A DNA stretch of 32,340 nt, from positions 1 through 32,340 of the forward strand of contig NZ_CAMLRU010000004.1 in NCBI RefSeq assembly GCF_946482535.1. The letters run 5' to 3'. A program made the position numbers and the translations under genes. This document shows positions 7,438-15,978 of the stretch, piece by piece (the stretch's first letter is position 1; the number at the start of each line of letters is the position of its first letter). The notes beneath the pieces are model-generated. The model saw nothing but the letters and a program-made list of their open reading frames with translations, ran no database searches and was not told the origin of the DNA. Origin of the DNA: an uncultured Flavobacterium sp. GTDB lineage: Bacteria > Bacteroidota > Bacteroidia > Flavobacteriales > Flavobacteriaceae.

Positions 7438-9621
7438 ATGAATATTATAATGCAGTTTATGAAAAGAAATTATAAAGCACTATTGGTAGTTTTAACACTA
7501 TCAGTAGCCTTGTTGGGATTCAGTTTGTTCCCAAGTAAGAAAGAGTCAGATCCTGAAAAAGATAAATTGCTGATTGAGTTGTTGACTTTTGTCATAGAAA
7601 AAGGACATTACAGTCCGACTGCTATTGATGATAATTTTTCTAAAGGGGTTTACAAAGATTATTTGAATGCTTTAGATCCGTCAAAACGTTTCTTTTTGCA
7701 ATCGGATATCGATGAATTTGCGCAATATGAAACCCAAATTGACGACCAAATTTTGAATAAAGAATTGGCCTTCTTTGAGTTGACTTATACCCGTTTGATG
7801 AAACGTATGGAGGAAAGTAAAAGCTATTACAAGGAAGCTTTAGCCAATCCTTTTGATTACAAAAAAGAGGAGTCTTTCAATACAGATTACGAACACATTC
7901 CCTATTGTAAATCGGTTAAAGAGTTAAAGGAAAGATGGCGTTTGCAAGTCAAGCTATCGGCGTTGTCGTCTTTGGTGGAAAAACAAAAACTGGAAGAGGA
8001 CAAAAAGAATAACAAAGATTTGGCGAAAAAATCTGAACCTAAAACTTTTGAACAATTAGAAAAAGAAACCAGAGAAACTACGCTGAATAATTTGAATGAC
8101 AATTTCAATTTTATCAAAGATTTAGACCGTGAGGATTGGTTTTCTATTTATGTCAACGCAATTTCGTCCCGTTTTGATCCGCACACTTCTTATTTTGCGC
8201 CCAATGAAAAAGAGCGTTTTGACTTGAGTATGAGCGGAAAGTTAGAAGGAATTGGTGCTCGTTTGCAAAAGAAAAACGACTTTACCGAAATCTCAGAATT
8301 GATTTCCGGCGGTCCGGCTTGGAGAGGCAAAGAATTAGAATCCGGAGATGTTATTTTAAAGGTAGCGCAAGCTGATGGCGAACCGGTTGATGTTGTAGGA
8401 ATGCGCTTGGATGATGTGGTAAAAAAAATCAAAGGACCAAAAGGAACAGAAGTTCGTTTGACCGTTAAAAAGCAAGATGGTTCTATCAAGGTGATTACCA
8501 TTATAAGAGACGAAGTAGAAATTGAGGAGACCTATGTGAAATCGAGCGTGGTGGAGAAAGACGGGTTCAAATACGGGATTATTTATTTGCCGAAATTCTA
8601 TATCGACTTTGAAGACCAAAACAGTCGTGATGCCGGAAAAGATGTTGCGATTGAAGTAGAAAGATTGAAAAAAGAAGGTGTCCAAGGAATTGTAATGGAT
8701 GTAAGAGATAACGGTGGTGGTTCACTAAAAACAGTAGTCGATATCGCCGGGTTATTTATCGAACAAGGTCCGATTGTACAAATTAAATCAGCAGCCGGAA
8801 AAAAAGAAGTGTTGTATGATCGAGATTCAAAAGTACAATGGGACGGACCTTTAGTGGTAATGATCAATGAGTTTTCGGCTTCAGCTTCTGAGATTTTGGC
8901 CGCAGCCATTCAGGATTACAAACGCGGCGTTGTTATTGGTAGTAAACAATCATACGGTAAAGGAACGGTACAGAATGTTATCGATTTGAACCAATTTGTT
9001 CGCGGCAGTACTTACGGAGATTTAGGCGCTTTAAAAACGACTACTCAAAAGTTCTACCGAATTAACGGTGGTTCAACGCAATTAGAAGGAGTAAAAAGTG
9101 ATATTGCCATTCCGGACAAGTACGCTTATTTAAAAATGGGCGAAAGAGATATAGAAAATGCAATGCCTTGGGACAAAATTGACGCTGCCGATTATAAAAT
9201 TTGGGACAAACAAAACAATTTTGATTTAACCATACAAAAGAGCAAAACCAGAATGCAAAACAATCCGCAATTGCAGTTGATTGATGACAATGCTAAATGG
9301 TTAGACGAAAGAAACAAAGAAAACGTATACAGTTTGAATATTGACAAATTCAAGGCAGAGCAAAAAGCTTTGGATGAAAAGAACAAAAAGTACAAACCTA
9401 TTACGGATTATAAAAATGCATTTGAATTTAAGTCATTGCCTTATGAGTTAGAAAGTATGAAGAACGATCCGGTGCTTAAAGAAAAAAGAGAAAGATGGCA
9501 CGAAAGTCTGTCAAAAGACATTTACATCGAAGAAGCCATTCATATCTTAAACGATTTGCAAACGGAAAACTCCAAAGGATTGTCTTCTAAATTGAAAAAA
9601 GATAAAGTAGTGAAGTCTTAA
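7438..9621 (+). CDS. prc: Carboxy-terminal processing (tail-specific) protease, Prc/Tsp type
   Basis: This S41A serine protease of 727 residues has an N-terminal signal or anchor segment (about 13-35), a helical TSP N-terminal domain (about 40-245), a PDZ domain (about 260-355, starting near LSMSGKLEGIGARL), the catalytic domain and a DUF3340-type C-terminal domain (about 590-727). The catalytic Ser-Lys dyad is S482 in FSASASEI and K508 in SYGKGTVQ. In other bacteria Prc trims or degrades periplasmic proteins, including wall hydrolases. The start is uncertain: ATG at 7450 and 7459 are also possible, and the last (MKRNYKALLVV) gives a conventional signal sequence. It ends at a strong bidirectional terminator. 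Confidence 0.95.
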   Translation: MNIIMQFMKRNYKALLVVLTLSVALLGFSLFPSKKESDPEKDKLLIELLTFVIEKGHYSPTAIDDNFSKGVYKDYLNALDPSKRFFLQSDIDEFAQYETQIDDQILNKELAFFELTYTRLMKRMEESKSYYKEALANPFDYKKEESFNTDYEHIPYCKSVKELKERWRLQVKLSALSSLVEKQKLEEDKKNNKDLAKKSEPKTFEQLEKETRETTLNNLNDNFNFIKDLDREDWFSIYVNAISSRFDPHTSYFAPNEKERFDLSMSGKLEGIGARLQKKNDFTEISELISGGPAWRGKELESGDVILKVAQADGEPVDVVGMRLDDVVKKIKGPKGTEVRLTVKKQDGSIKVITIIRDEVEIEETYVKSSVVEKDGFKYGIIYLPKFYIDFEDQNSRDAGKDVAIEVERLKKEGVQGIVMDVRDNGGGSLKTVVDIAGLFIEQGPIVQIKSAAGKKEVLYDRDSKVQWDGPLVVMINEFSASASEILAAAIQDYKRGVVIGSKQSYGKGTVQNVIDLNQFVRGSTYGDLGALKTTTQKFYRINGGSTQLEGVKSDIAIPDKYAYLKMGERDIENAMPWDKIDAADYKIWDKQNNFDLTIQKSKTRMQNNPQLQLIDDNAKWLDERNKENVYSLNIDKFKAEQKALDEKNKKYKPITDYKNAFEFKSLPYELESMKNDPVLKEKRERWHESLSKDIYIEEAIHILNDLQTENSKGLSSKLKKDKVVKS

Positions 9622-9633
9622 TTACTACTGATA

Positions 9634-9662
9634 AAAAAAGCCACCAATTTGGTGGCTTTTTT
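9634..9662. terminator. Bidirectional intrinsic terminator
   Basis: GCCACC (9640-9645) pairs with GGTGGC (9651-9656), flanked by an A run (9634-9639) and a T run (9657-9662), so it works on both strands. It separates the convergent protease gene and the coiled-coil gene. Confidence 0.92.
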
Positions 9663-9664
9663 AT

Positions 9665-10207
9665 TTAGCGTCTCAATTTGTTAAGCTTCTTTTCAGTCTT
9701 GTCAAGGTCTTCTTGTAACTCTTGAATTTTGATTTGTTGTTTGCTTATTTTGATGTTTTCTTTTTCAATTTCAATATCGCTCAGCTTTCCTTTTCGTTTA
9801 CTTTTTTCCAATTTGGCTTTCATCTTTTCAAGATCTTTCTTTTCATCATTAAGCTTCTCTTTGATTTTGATTAAGTCTTTTTCTTCGGAAGCAATCTTTT
9901 TTTGTTCCTTGGCGAATTGTTTCTGTTCTTTCTCCAGTTTTCTTTGTTCCTTTTCTAAAGCTTTGGCCTGCTTTTCAGCTGCTGCTTTCATTTTTTCAGC
10001 TTCTTTTTGTTTTTGAGCGGCCATTTTCTGAAGCGCTGCTGCTTGTTCGGGTGATAGTGTTGCAGCAGTTTCTTTTGCCTTTTGAATTTCAATCTGCTTT
10101 AATGCGATAGAGTCTGTAGGTTTGGCAATAGTGTCATTGACCACTTGGGCAGTCATGGAAAAACAGGAAAAAGCAAACACTGGTAAAAAAGTAAATTTCG
10201 TTTTCAT
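9665..10207 (-). CDS. Exported coiled-coil protein of unknown function
   Basis: This 180-residue protein has a signal peptide (about residues 1-20, ending SMTAQ). From about residue 55 it is almost entirely Lys/Glu/Gln/Ala-rich with heptad-like spacing, predicting a long periplasmic coiled coil, and it ends in KKLNKLRR. I see no enzymatic motif. It lies 49 bp downstream of rodA on the same strand but has its own candidate promoter in that gap, and it shares a bidirectional terminator with the protease gene. A wall- or envelope-related role is suggested only by neighbours. Low-complexity composition makes database hits to other coiled coils uninformative. Confidence 0.8.
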   Translation of the reverse strand: MKTKFTFLPVFAFSCFSMTAQVVNDTIAKPTDSIALKQIEIQKAKETAATLSPEQAAALQKMAAQKQKEAEKMKAAAEKQAKALEKEQRKLEKEQKQFAKEQKKIASEEKDLIKIKEKLNDEKKDLEKMKAKLEKSKRKGKLSDIEIEKENIKISKQQIKIQELQEDLDKTEKKLNKLRR

Positions 10208-10231
10208 GATTTGGAATTTTTAGTGTAATCC

Positions 10232-10239
10232 CAAAGTTA
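10232..10239 (-). promoter_or_regulatory. Candidate -7 box of the coiled-coil gene
   Basis: On the minus strand TAACTTTG matches TAnnTTTG, 24 nt upstream of the ATG and just after the rodA stop. No TTG at the expected distance was found. Confidence 0.5.
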
Positions 10240-10256
10240 CAAAAACCATTCCTAAC

Positions 10257-11519
10257 TTACCATTCATTAACTTTATTGGCATCCATTTTAAGGAAGATAA
10301 AAAGCAAAATAGTAAAGCCCCATAATCCGGAACCGCCATAGGAAAAGAAAGGAAGCGGTACTCCAATGGTTGGAAAAACACCTACAACCATGGCAATATT
10401 GACAAAGAAGTGTATGAATAAAATCCCCGCAACACAATAACCGTAAACCCTACTGAATTTGGTTTTCTGTCGTTCGGCAAGATAAATAATTCGGATGATT
10501 AGAATAACAAACAAAGCAATGACAAAGAGCGAACCAAGGAATCCCCATTCTTCTCCAACTGTCGTGAAAATATAATCGGTATGTTGTTCGGGTACGAATC
10601 CGCCTTTGGTTTGGGTGCCTTCGAGATAGCCTTTCCCGAACCAACCTCCCGAACCGATGGCAATCTCAGATTGATTGGTGTTATAGCCTACACCTTTCAT
10701 ATCAACTTCTTTTCCCAAAAGAATATTAAAACGGTCGCGGTGGTGCTGCTTGAAAACATTCTCAAAAACATAATCTACAGAAAACACATAACCCGAAATT
10801 AGAATCAAAATGATACTGCTTAATATCCAATTGCGATCTATGATGCGACTTCGGTAATAAACAAACAGAATTACGGATAAGGCTATTCCTATGAGTGCCA
10901 GAGGTTTTATAATAAGTGCTAAAACAAATAAAATAATGGCTATAAAACCGGTCCACACATACCAAGAAGGCAAACCTTCACGATAAAGTACCAAAATAAA
11001 AATAGTATAGATTAAGGCACTTCCGGGATCAGGTTGAGGCAATATCAACATCACCGGTAAAAAGATGATTATCATCGCCTGTATTTGACGGTTGAAATCT
11101 TTCAAATTCACTTGAACATCACTCAGATATTTGGCTAAAGCCAATGAAGTAGCTGCTTTGGCAAACTCAGAAGGCTGTAAAGTAAAGCTGCCTATAGAAT
11201 ACCAACAGCGCTGACCGGCTATGGTTTTTCCAAACAAAAATAAGCCGGCTAAGGATAATAAAGCAATGGCAAAAATAATACTCGAATACTTTTCGTAAAA
11301 CTTAGCGTCAATAGAAAGAACGATAAAAATGATTGGGATGGAAAAAAGGATGAACAAAAACTGCTTCCCGTAAATTTGACTAAAATCAAATATGGAAGTT
11401 TCTTCTTCAATGGAAGACAAAGAGGAAGAATAAATGTTGAGCCACCCTAATATCACTAATACAATATAGATGACAACACTTATCCAGTCTAAGTTATTTG
11501 TTACGCTTTGATTTTTCAT
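10257..11519 (-). CDS. rodA: Rod-shape peptidoglycan glycosyltransferase RodA (SEDS family)
   Basis: RodA is the membrane glycosyltransferase that polymerises lipid II in the elongasome, paired with PBP2. The 420-residue protein has about ten hydrophobic helices and the SEDS motifs GQRCWYSIGSFTLQPSEFAK, LPQPDPGSALIY, the periplasmic loop PEQHTDYIFTTVGEEWGF and the C-terminal GVPLPFFSYGGSGL. D315 in that loop aligns with the functionally required Asp of E. coli RodA (family knowledge). It begins 11 bp after the mrdA stop, so the two partners are translated from one transcript, last in the mreB-mreC-mreD-mrdA-rodA run. Confidence 0.97.
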   Translation of the reverse strand: MKNQSVTNNLDWISVVIYIVLVILGWLNIYSSSLSSIEEETSIFDFSQIYGKQFLFILFSIPIIFIVLSIDAKFYEKYSSIIFAIALLSLAGLFLFGKTIAGQRCWYSIGSFTLQPSEFAKAATSLALAKYLSDVQVNLKDFNRQIQAMIIIFLPVMLILPQPDPGSALIYTIFILVLYREGLPSWYVWTGFIAIILFVLALIIKPLALIGIALSVILFVYYRSRIIDRNWILSSIILILISGYVFSVDYVFENVFKQHHRDRFNILLGKEVDMKGVGYNTNQSEIAIGSGGWFGKGYLEGTQTKGGFVPEQHTDYIFTTVGEEWGFLGSLFVIALFVILIIRIIYLAERQKTKFSRVYGYCVAGILFIHFFVNIAMVVGVFPTIGVPLPFFSYGGSGLWGFTILLFIFLKMDANKVNEW

Positions 11520-11530
11520 CCTGACAGAAA

Positions 11531-13468
11531 TTAATCTTTTGGAGGGTTACTCTTTTTAATTCCGTTGGTATCTTTTGCGGCAGGTTTTACCGGCGTTTTA
11601 ATCATTTTATTGATTAAAGTATCCTTAATCGGATTGGTGATGTATTTGTTGTATTCAGCTTCCAGACTTCCTTCCAACATGCGTTTTTCCAAATCTTTTC
11701 GGGTGATTTTTCTCTTGATGTATTTTTCTATCATCAAACTGGTAATCGGACCGGCCCAACGAGAACCCCAATATCCGTTCTCCACAAATACAGCTATAGC
11801 AATTTTAGGATTGTCTTTAGGAGCAAAGGCCACAAAAATAGAGTGGTCTTGAAGTTTGACTCTCTTGCCGTTGATTTTGGCAAAGTTTTCAGCCGTACCT
11901 GTTTTTCCACAAATGTCAATTCCTTCGACATTTAATCCGTGAGCGGTACCAAAATTATACACATCAAATAAACCACTAATAACCGGATCAAAATATTTAG
12001 GATTGACCGTGGTTACATGTTTAGTACGGAATTTTTTGTCGATAGTACCGCCTTTAATTTTTTTAATGATGTGAGGTGTATAATAAAAGCCTCTGTTGGC
12101 CACAGTGGCAATCATATTGGCTAATTGAATAGGTGTCATTAGGACTTCACCTTGACCAATGGCATTAGAAACAATAGTTTTGCTCGACCAACCCCAACCC
12201 GGATACATTCTTTTATAGGTTTTGGAAGTTGGAATTTTTCCTCTTCTTCCGGTGGGTAAATCATAGCCCATAAATTCTCCCAAACCAAAACTCTTAAGGT
12301 GATTGCTCCAAGCGTCAACACCTTTCGGCGGATTGTTGAACTTGTCGATGATTCGCATGTAAGACGAAGAAAAATAAGTGTTACACGATTCATAGATGCC
12401 TCGATGCAATTGTAAAAAACCGCCATGACAGTGACAGCGCATAAATCGACCAGGAGCATAACTGAAACCATGGCTGCAAGAGAATCCGGTATTTTCGTCG
12501 ATGACGCCTTCTTGCAATGCCACCAATCCGGTGAGGATTTTAAAAGGAGAACCCGGAGTATATTCGGCCAAAAGACCACGGTCATACAATGGTTTTGCAA
12601 TGGAATCATGATACAACATGGTGTAGTTTTTAGATCGTTGTCTTCCAACCAAAATCGCCGGGTCGTAAGACGGTGCAGTAACCAAAGCTAAAATTTCTCC
12701 GGTACTCGGCTCAATGGCTACAATTCCGCCACGCTTGTTAATCATTAATTCTTCGCCATACTTTTGTAATTCGGCATCAAGAGTCAGATTAATGTCCTTT
12801 CCTTGTACAGCAATAGTATCAAAACGGCCTTCTTTATAAGAGCCAATATCACGGTTGTATTTGTCTTTTTGGATGTATTTTACGCCTTTAATCCCACGCA
12901 ATATTTCTTCGTAGCTTTCTTCAACGCCTTGCTTTCCTATCAAATCACCGCTGTTGTAGTATTTATTTTTTTCTATAATACTTTCATTCACTTGGGTAAT
13001 GAAACCAAAAACATTGGCGCCAAAAGAAACTTGATAATCTCTTAAGGAACGTTTTTGGATGTAAAAGCCATTAAATTTTCTTTGAATTTCCTGAAATGCA
13101 GCATATTCCTTTTTGTTGAGTTGTGACAAAAAAACCGAAGGAAGACGCGGACTGTAAACTTTAGCTTTGGCAATCTTTTTTAAAAACTCTTCTTTAGTAA
13201 TGTTGAGCAAAGTACAAAACTCAAGGGTGTCTAAATTTTTAACATCTTTTGGGATTACCATGATGTCATAAGAAGGTTGGTTGGCTACTAATAGTTTACC
13301 GTAACGGTCATAAATATAACCTCTTTCCGGATAGTCATATTTAATTTTGATAGCATTATTATCTGATTTTAATTTCAAGGAATCATCAATCACTTGCAAA
13401 TAGAACAATCGCATCACAAGTAAAAGGGTCACAACGAAAATGATTGTGGGCAACAAAACTTTTCTCAT
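11531..13468 (-). CDS. mrdA: Penicillin-binding protein 2 (elongasome transpeptidase)
   Basis: This class B PBP cross-links peptidoglycan with RodA during lateral growth. The 645-residue protein has one N-terminal membrane anchor (about 5-25), a dimerisation/pedestal region with YPERGYIYDRYG (residues 46-57), and a transpeptidase domain with SxxK at S307-K310 (TPGSPFKIL), SxN at S360-C-N362 (YESCNTYF) and KTG at 521-523 (GKTGTAEN). A Cys/His cluster (C330, H332, C344, H345, C346, H347) lies between the first two motifs. The C-terminal tail (about 590-645) is Lys/Pro-rich. Its ATG overlaps the mreD stop by 4 bp, showing translational coupling. Confidence 0.97.
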   Translation of the reverse strand: MRKVLLPTIIFVVTLLLVMRLFYLQVIDDSLKLKSDNNAIKIKYDYPERGYIYDRYGKLLVANQPSYDIMVIPKDVKNLDTLEFCTLLNITKEEFLKKIAKAKVYSPRLPSVFLSQLNKKEYAAFQEIQRKFNGFYIQKRSLRDYQVSFGANVFGFITQVNESIIEKNKYYNSGDLIGKQGVEESYEEILRGIKGVKYIQKDKYNRDIGSYKEGRFDTIAVQGKDINLTLDAELQKYGEELMINKRGGIVAIEPSTGEILALVTAPSYDPAILVGRQRSKNYTMLYHDSIAKPLYDRGLLAEYTPGSPFKILTGLVALQEGVIDENTGFSCSHGFSYAPGRFMRCHCHGGFLQLHRGIYESCNTYFSSSYMRIIDKFNNPPKGVDAWSNHLKSFGLGEFMGYDLPTGRRGKIPTSKTYKRMYPGWGWSSKTIVSNAIGQGEVLMTPIQLANMIATVANRGFYYTPHIIKKIKGGTIDKKFRTKHVTTVNPKYFDPVISGLFDVYNFGTAHGLNVEGIDICGKTGTAENFAKINGKRVKLQDHSIFVAFAPKDNPKIAIAVFVENGYWGSRWAGPITSLMIEKYIKRKITRKDLEKRMLEGSLEAEYNKYITNPIKDTLINKMIKTPVKPAAKDTNGIKKSNPPKD

Positions 13469-13971
13469 CGTTTACTTGGCTTAATGATATAAATGATAAT
13501 GATACTGGTAATAATGGTGAATATCGTGCTTAAAATAGTACGCAATAAAATATCCCAAAGAAAGCTAAGCTTGAATACTTCTAAGGCAAACAATACGCTG
13601 TGGTGAAGCACAATAGCAATGAACAGAAATGAAAATCGTTCGGGTGTTAATACATCATTCAATTTTACTGTTTGGTATTCGTAGCTCAATCCGAAAGAAA
13701 ATTTGAAGATGGCCGGTCGGAAATAAGCTAAAATAATACAAGATGCAGCGTGAACGCCACCCGAATTGCAAAACATATCCATCAACAATCCTAAAAAGAA
13801 ACTGGCTAACAATAACCCGGTTTTGTTTCCGTTTACAGGGAAAAGAATAATAAACAATACATAAGGGAACGGATTGATAAAGCCAAACAAATCAATTCGG
13901 TTGAATATCAAAACTTGTGCAGCAAGCAACAAGATAAAACGGGCTATATTTCCAAGTAAAGCACTATTCAT
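13465..13971 (-). CDS. mreD: Rod shape-determining protein MreD
   Basis: MreD is a small polytopic inner-membrane protein of the elongasome. The 168 residues form about five hydrophobic segments, with the family-like stretches NPFPYVLFIILFPV and FFLGLLMDMFCNSGGVHAASCI. MreD sequences diverge strongly between phyla, so position supports the call most: it overlaps mreC by 8 bp and mrdA by 4 bp. Together with the fold this makes the identity secure. Confidence 0.93.
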   Translation of the reverse strand: MNSALLGNIARFILLLAAQVLIFNRIDLFGFINPFPYVLFIILFPVNGNKTGLLLASFFLGLLMDMFCNSGGVHAASCIILAYFRPAIFKFSFGLSYEYQTVKLNDVLTPERFSFLFIAIVLHHSVLFALEVFKLSFLWDILLRTILSTIFTIITSIIIIYIIKPSKR

Positions 13972-14791
13972 TTTTCTTGTTTTGACTTTCTAAATTAGAG
14001 ATTTCTTCGGCGTCTTTGTTTTTAATGATGTACACATGGCCCAAATTGGTCATGTCATTAAACAATTTGATATCGAGGGTGTAATAGTTGGTTACATCAT
14101 CGATATAAACTTTTTCAATAGTACCGATACCAATATTTTCAGGAAAAATAATCGATTGTCCACCGGTTACGATAGTGTCGCCTTTGCGAACACCAGCCAA
14201 TCTGGGAACGTCAATTAACTGAACAAAACCGGTACTTTTTCCGTTCCAAACCAACGAGCCAAAGTGATTTGACTTCTTGATTTTAGCGTTAATTTGCGAT
14301 TTAACGTTCAAGATACTAATGATGGTCGCGTAATTTTTGGAAGTATTTTCAATAATACCCACAATTCCGGCACTGTTGATTACACCCATATTAGGTTTGA
14401 TTCCCGAGGCTGAGCCATTGTTGATGGTCAGGTAATTTTCGTGTACGCTATAAGAATTACGGATTACTTTAGAAACAATGATGTCCGTTTTCTTAACGCC
14501 TTTTATGGAGTCAATTTGCGGTAACTTAGTCGTGTCTTTTTGATTGAATAAAAGCGATTTTAATCGGGCATTTTCTTGAGCCAATTCTTCGTTTTGAGAC
14601 CTTAAATTGAAATACTCGTCAATATTGTTGATCTTTTCATAAATACCGCCGGTAAAGAAATTAGCCGAGCTGATCATTTTACTTTTGTGGTAAGAATGTG
14701 ATTGAATGGTTAGAGAAAGGGATATTACCAAAAGCAGCAAAAACAGTAAGCGATTACTGTTTTTTAGTATAAAATTAAAAATTTGCTGCAT
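13964..14791 (-). CDS. mreC: Rod shape-determining protein MreC
   Basis: MreC links cytoplasmic MreB to PBP2 and RodA from the periplasmic side. The 275-residue protein has an N-terminal transmembrane helix (about 11-29), a coiled coil (about 50-80, with SQNEELAQENARLKSLLF), and beta-barrel domains (about 105-255) with the family motif NNGSASGIKPNMGVINSAGIVG and the GDTIVTGG stretch. Length is typical for Bacteroidota. It is separated from mreB by 102 bp that contain a heptad-repeat element, while its end overlaps mreD by 8 bp. Confidence 0.95.
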   Translation of the reverse strand: MQQIFNFILKNSNRLLFLLLLVISLSLTIQSHSYHKSKMISSANFFTGGIYEKINNIDEYFNLRSQNEELAQENARLKSLLFNQKDTTKLPQIDSIKGVKKTDIIVSKVIRNSYSVHENYLTINNGSASGIKPNMGVINSAGIVGIIENTSKNYATIISILNVKSQINAKIKKSNHFGSLVWNGKSTGFVQLIDVPRLAGVRKGDTIVTGGQSIIFPENIGIGTIEKVYIDDVTNYYTLDIKLFNDMTNLGHVYIIKNKDAEEISNLESQNKKNE

Positions 14792-14819
14792 CGTAAAAAA
14801 TTAAAAAATTTTTAAAAAT

Positions 14820-14900
14820 CAAATCTCAAAACCCAAATCCCAAAAGTAAACGGTTAAATCTCAAAGTGGAAGTTGTAATTTTTTATTTGGAATTTATTTG
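14820..14900. repeat. Intercistronic hairpin-like element A with 7-nt tandem arms (mreB-mreC gap)
   Basis: The plus strand shows seven degenerate 7-nt units from 14820 to 14868 (starting CAAATCT CAAAACC), then 7-nt units of roughly opposite sense from 14873 to 14900 (TTGTAAT, TTTTTAT, TTGGAAT, TTATTTG). The second arm reaches into the mreB stop at 14894-14896. The arms are only partly complementary, so this is the weakest of the five elements. Confidence 0.5.
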
Positions 14901-15922
14901 ATAAGTATGCTTCTGAATTTCGGTATGTTTTTTAGCGCCATTCCGGTACCGCGAACAACAGCTCTTAACGGATCTTCGGCAATATAAACCGGTAAATCAG
15001 TTTTTTGAGAAATACGTTTGTCCAAACCTCTCAACATCGAACCTCCACCGGCAAGATAGATACCTGTGTTGTAGATGTCTGCTGCTAATTCCGGCGGTGT
15101 TTGTGATAAGGTTTCCATAATCGCATCTTCGATACGTTGGATGGATTTGTCTAAAGCTTTGGCGATTTCTCTATAAGAGACTTCGACCTGTTTTGGTTTT
15201 CCGGTCAACAAATCTCGACCTTGTACCGACATATCATCCGGTGGCGTTTCTAAATCATCTGTAGCGGCTCCGATGGTAATTTTGATTTTCTCGGCAGTGC
15301 TTTCTCCTACGAATAAATTGTGTTGCGTTCTCATGTAGTAAACGATATCGTTTGTGAAAACGTCACCGGCAATTTTAACCGATTTGTCACAAACAATTCC
15401 GCCCAAGGCGATTACCGCAATTTCTGTTGTTCCACCTCCGATATCTACAATCATGTTTCCTTTCGGTTGCATAATATCAATGCCGATACCAATAGCCGCA
15501 GCCATGGGTTCGTGGATTAAGTATACTTCTTTTCCGTTTACGCGTTCACAAGATTCTTTAACGGCGCGCATTTCCACTTCAGTAATCCCCGAAGGTATAC
15601 AAACAACCATGCGAAGGGCAGGCGTGAACATTTTTTTCTTTAAAGCCGGGATGCTTTTGATAAACATCGAAATCATTTTTTCAGACGCATCAAAATCGGC
15701 AATTACCCCGTCTTTCAACGGACGTATGGTTTTAATGTTTTCATGGGTTTTACCCTGCATCATATTGGCTTCTTTTCCTACCGCTATGATTTTACCTGAT
15801 ATTCGATCACGGGCTACAATTGAAGGGCTGTCAATTACAACTTTGTCATTGTGAATGATCAGAGTGTTGGCTGTACCAAGGTCAATGGCAATATCCTCGG
15901 TCATGAAATCAAAAAATCCCAT
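14894..15922 (-). CDS. mreB: Rod shape-determining protein MreB (actin-like)
   Basis: MreB is a bacterial actin homologue that polymerises under the inner membrane and steers the elongasome. The 342-residue protein starts with an amphipathic membrane-binding segment (MGFFDFMTED). It shows phosphate-1 at DLGTANTLI (D14), the LIHEPMAAAIG stretch holding the catalytic Glu, phosphate-2 IVDIGGGTTEIAV, and the adenosine motif TGIYLAGGGSMLRGLD. Length and motif spacing are standard. It is first in the mreB-mreC-mreD-mrdA-rodA run and has a candidate promoter in the 56-bp gap after purH. Confidence 0.98.
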   Translation of the reverse strand: MGFFDFMTEDIAIDLGTANTLIIHNDKVVIDSPSIVARDRISGKIIAVGKEANMMQGKTHENIKTIRPLKDGVIADFDASEKMISMFIKSIPALKKKMFTPALRMVVCIPSGITEVEMRAVKESCERVNGKEVYLIHEPMAAAIGIGIDIMQPKGNMIVDIGGGTTEIAVIALGGIVCDKSVKIAGDVFTNDIVYYMRTQHNLFVGESTAEKIKITIGAATDDLETPPDDMSVQGRDLLTGKPKQVEVSYREIAKALDKSIQRIEDAIMETLSQTPPELAADIYNTGIYLAGGGSMLRGLDKRISQKTDLPVYIAEDPLRAVVRGTGMALKNIPKFRSILIK

Positions 15923-15964
15923 AAGTCTTTTAAGGGTTTAAACGTTTATATAATTTTTAACGCA

Positions 15965-15972
15965 CAAAGTTA
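15965..15972 (-). promoter_or_regulatory. Candidate -7 box of the mreB operon
   Basis: On the minus strand TAACTTTG fits TAnnTTTG, 42 nt upstream of the mreB ATG and just after the purH stop. No -33 TTG is evident at the usual distance. Confidence 0.5.
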
Positions 15973-15978
15973 AACAAA

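Noticed and set aside
12139..12648. 169-codon open frame within mrdA in another frame
   Set aside because: It lies over the PBP2 active-site region, which is unquestionably coding in the mrdA frame; the alternative product looks like frameshifted noise.
15354..15854. 166-codon open frame antisense to mreB
   Set aside because: mreB has all actin-family motifs in this stretch and the antisense product has no family likeness.
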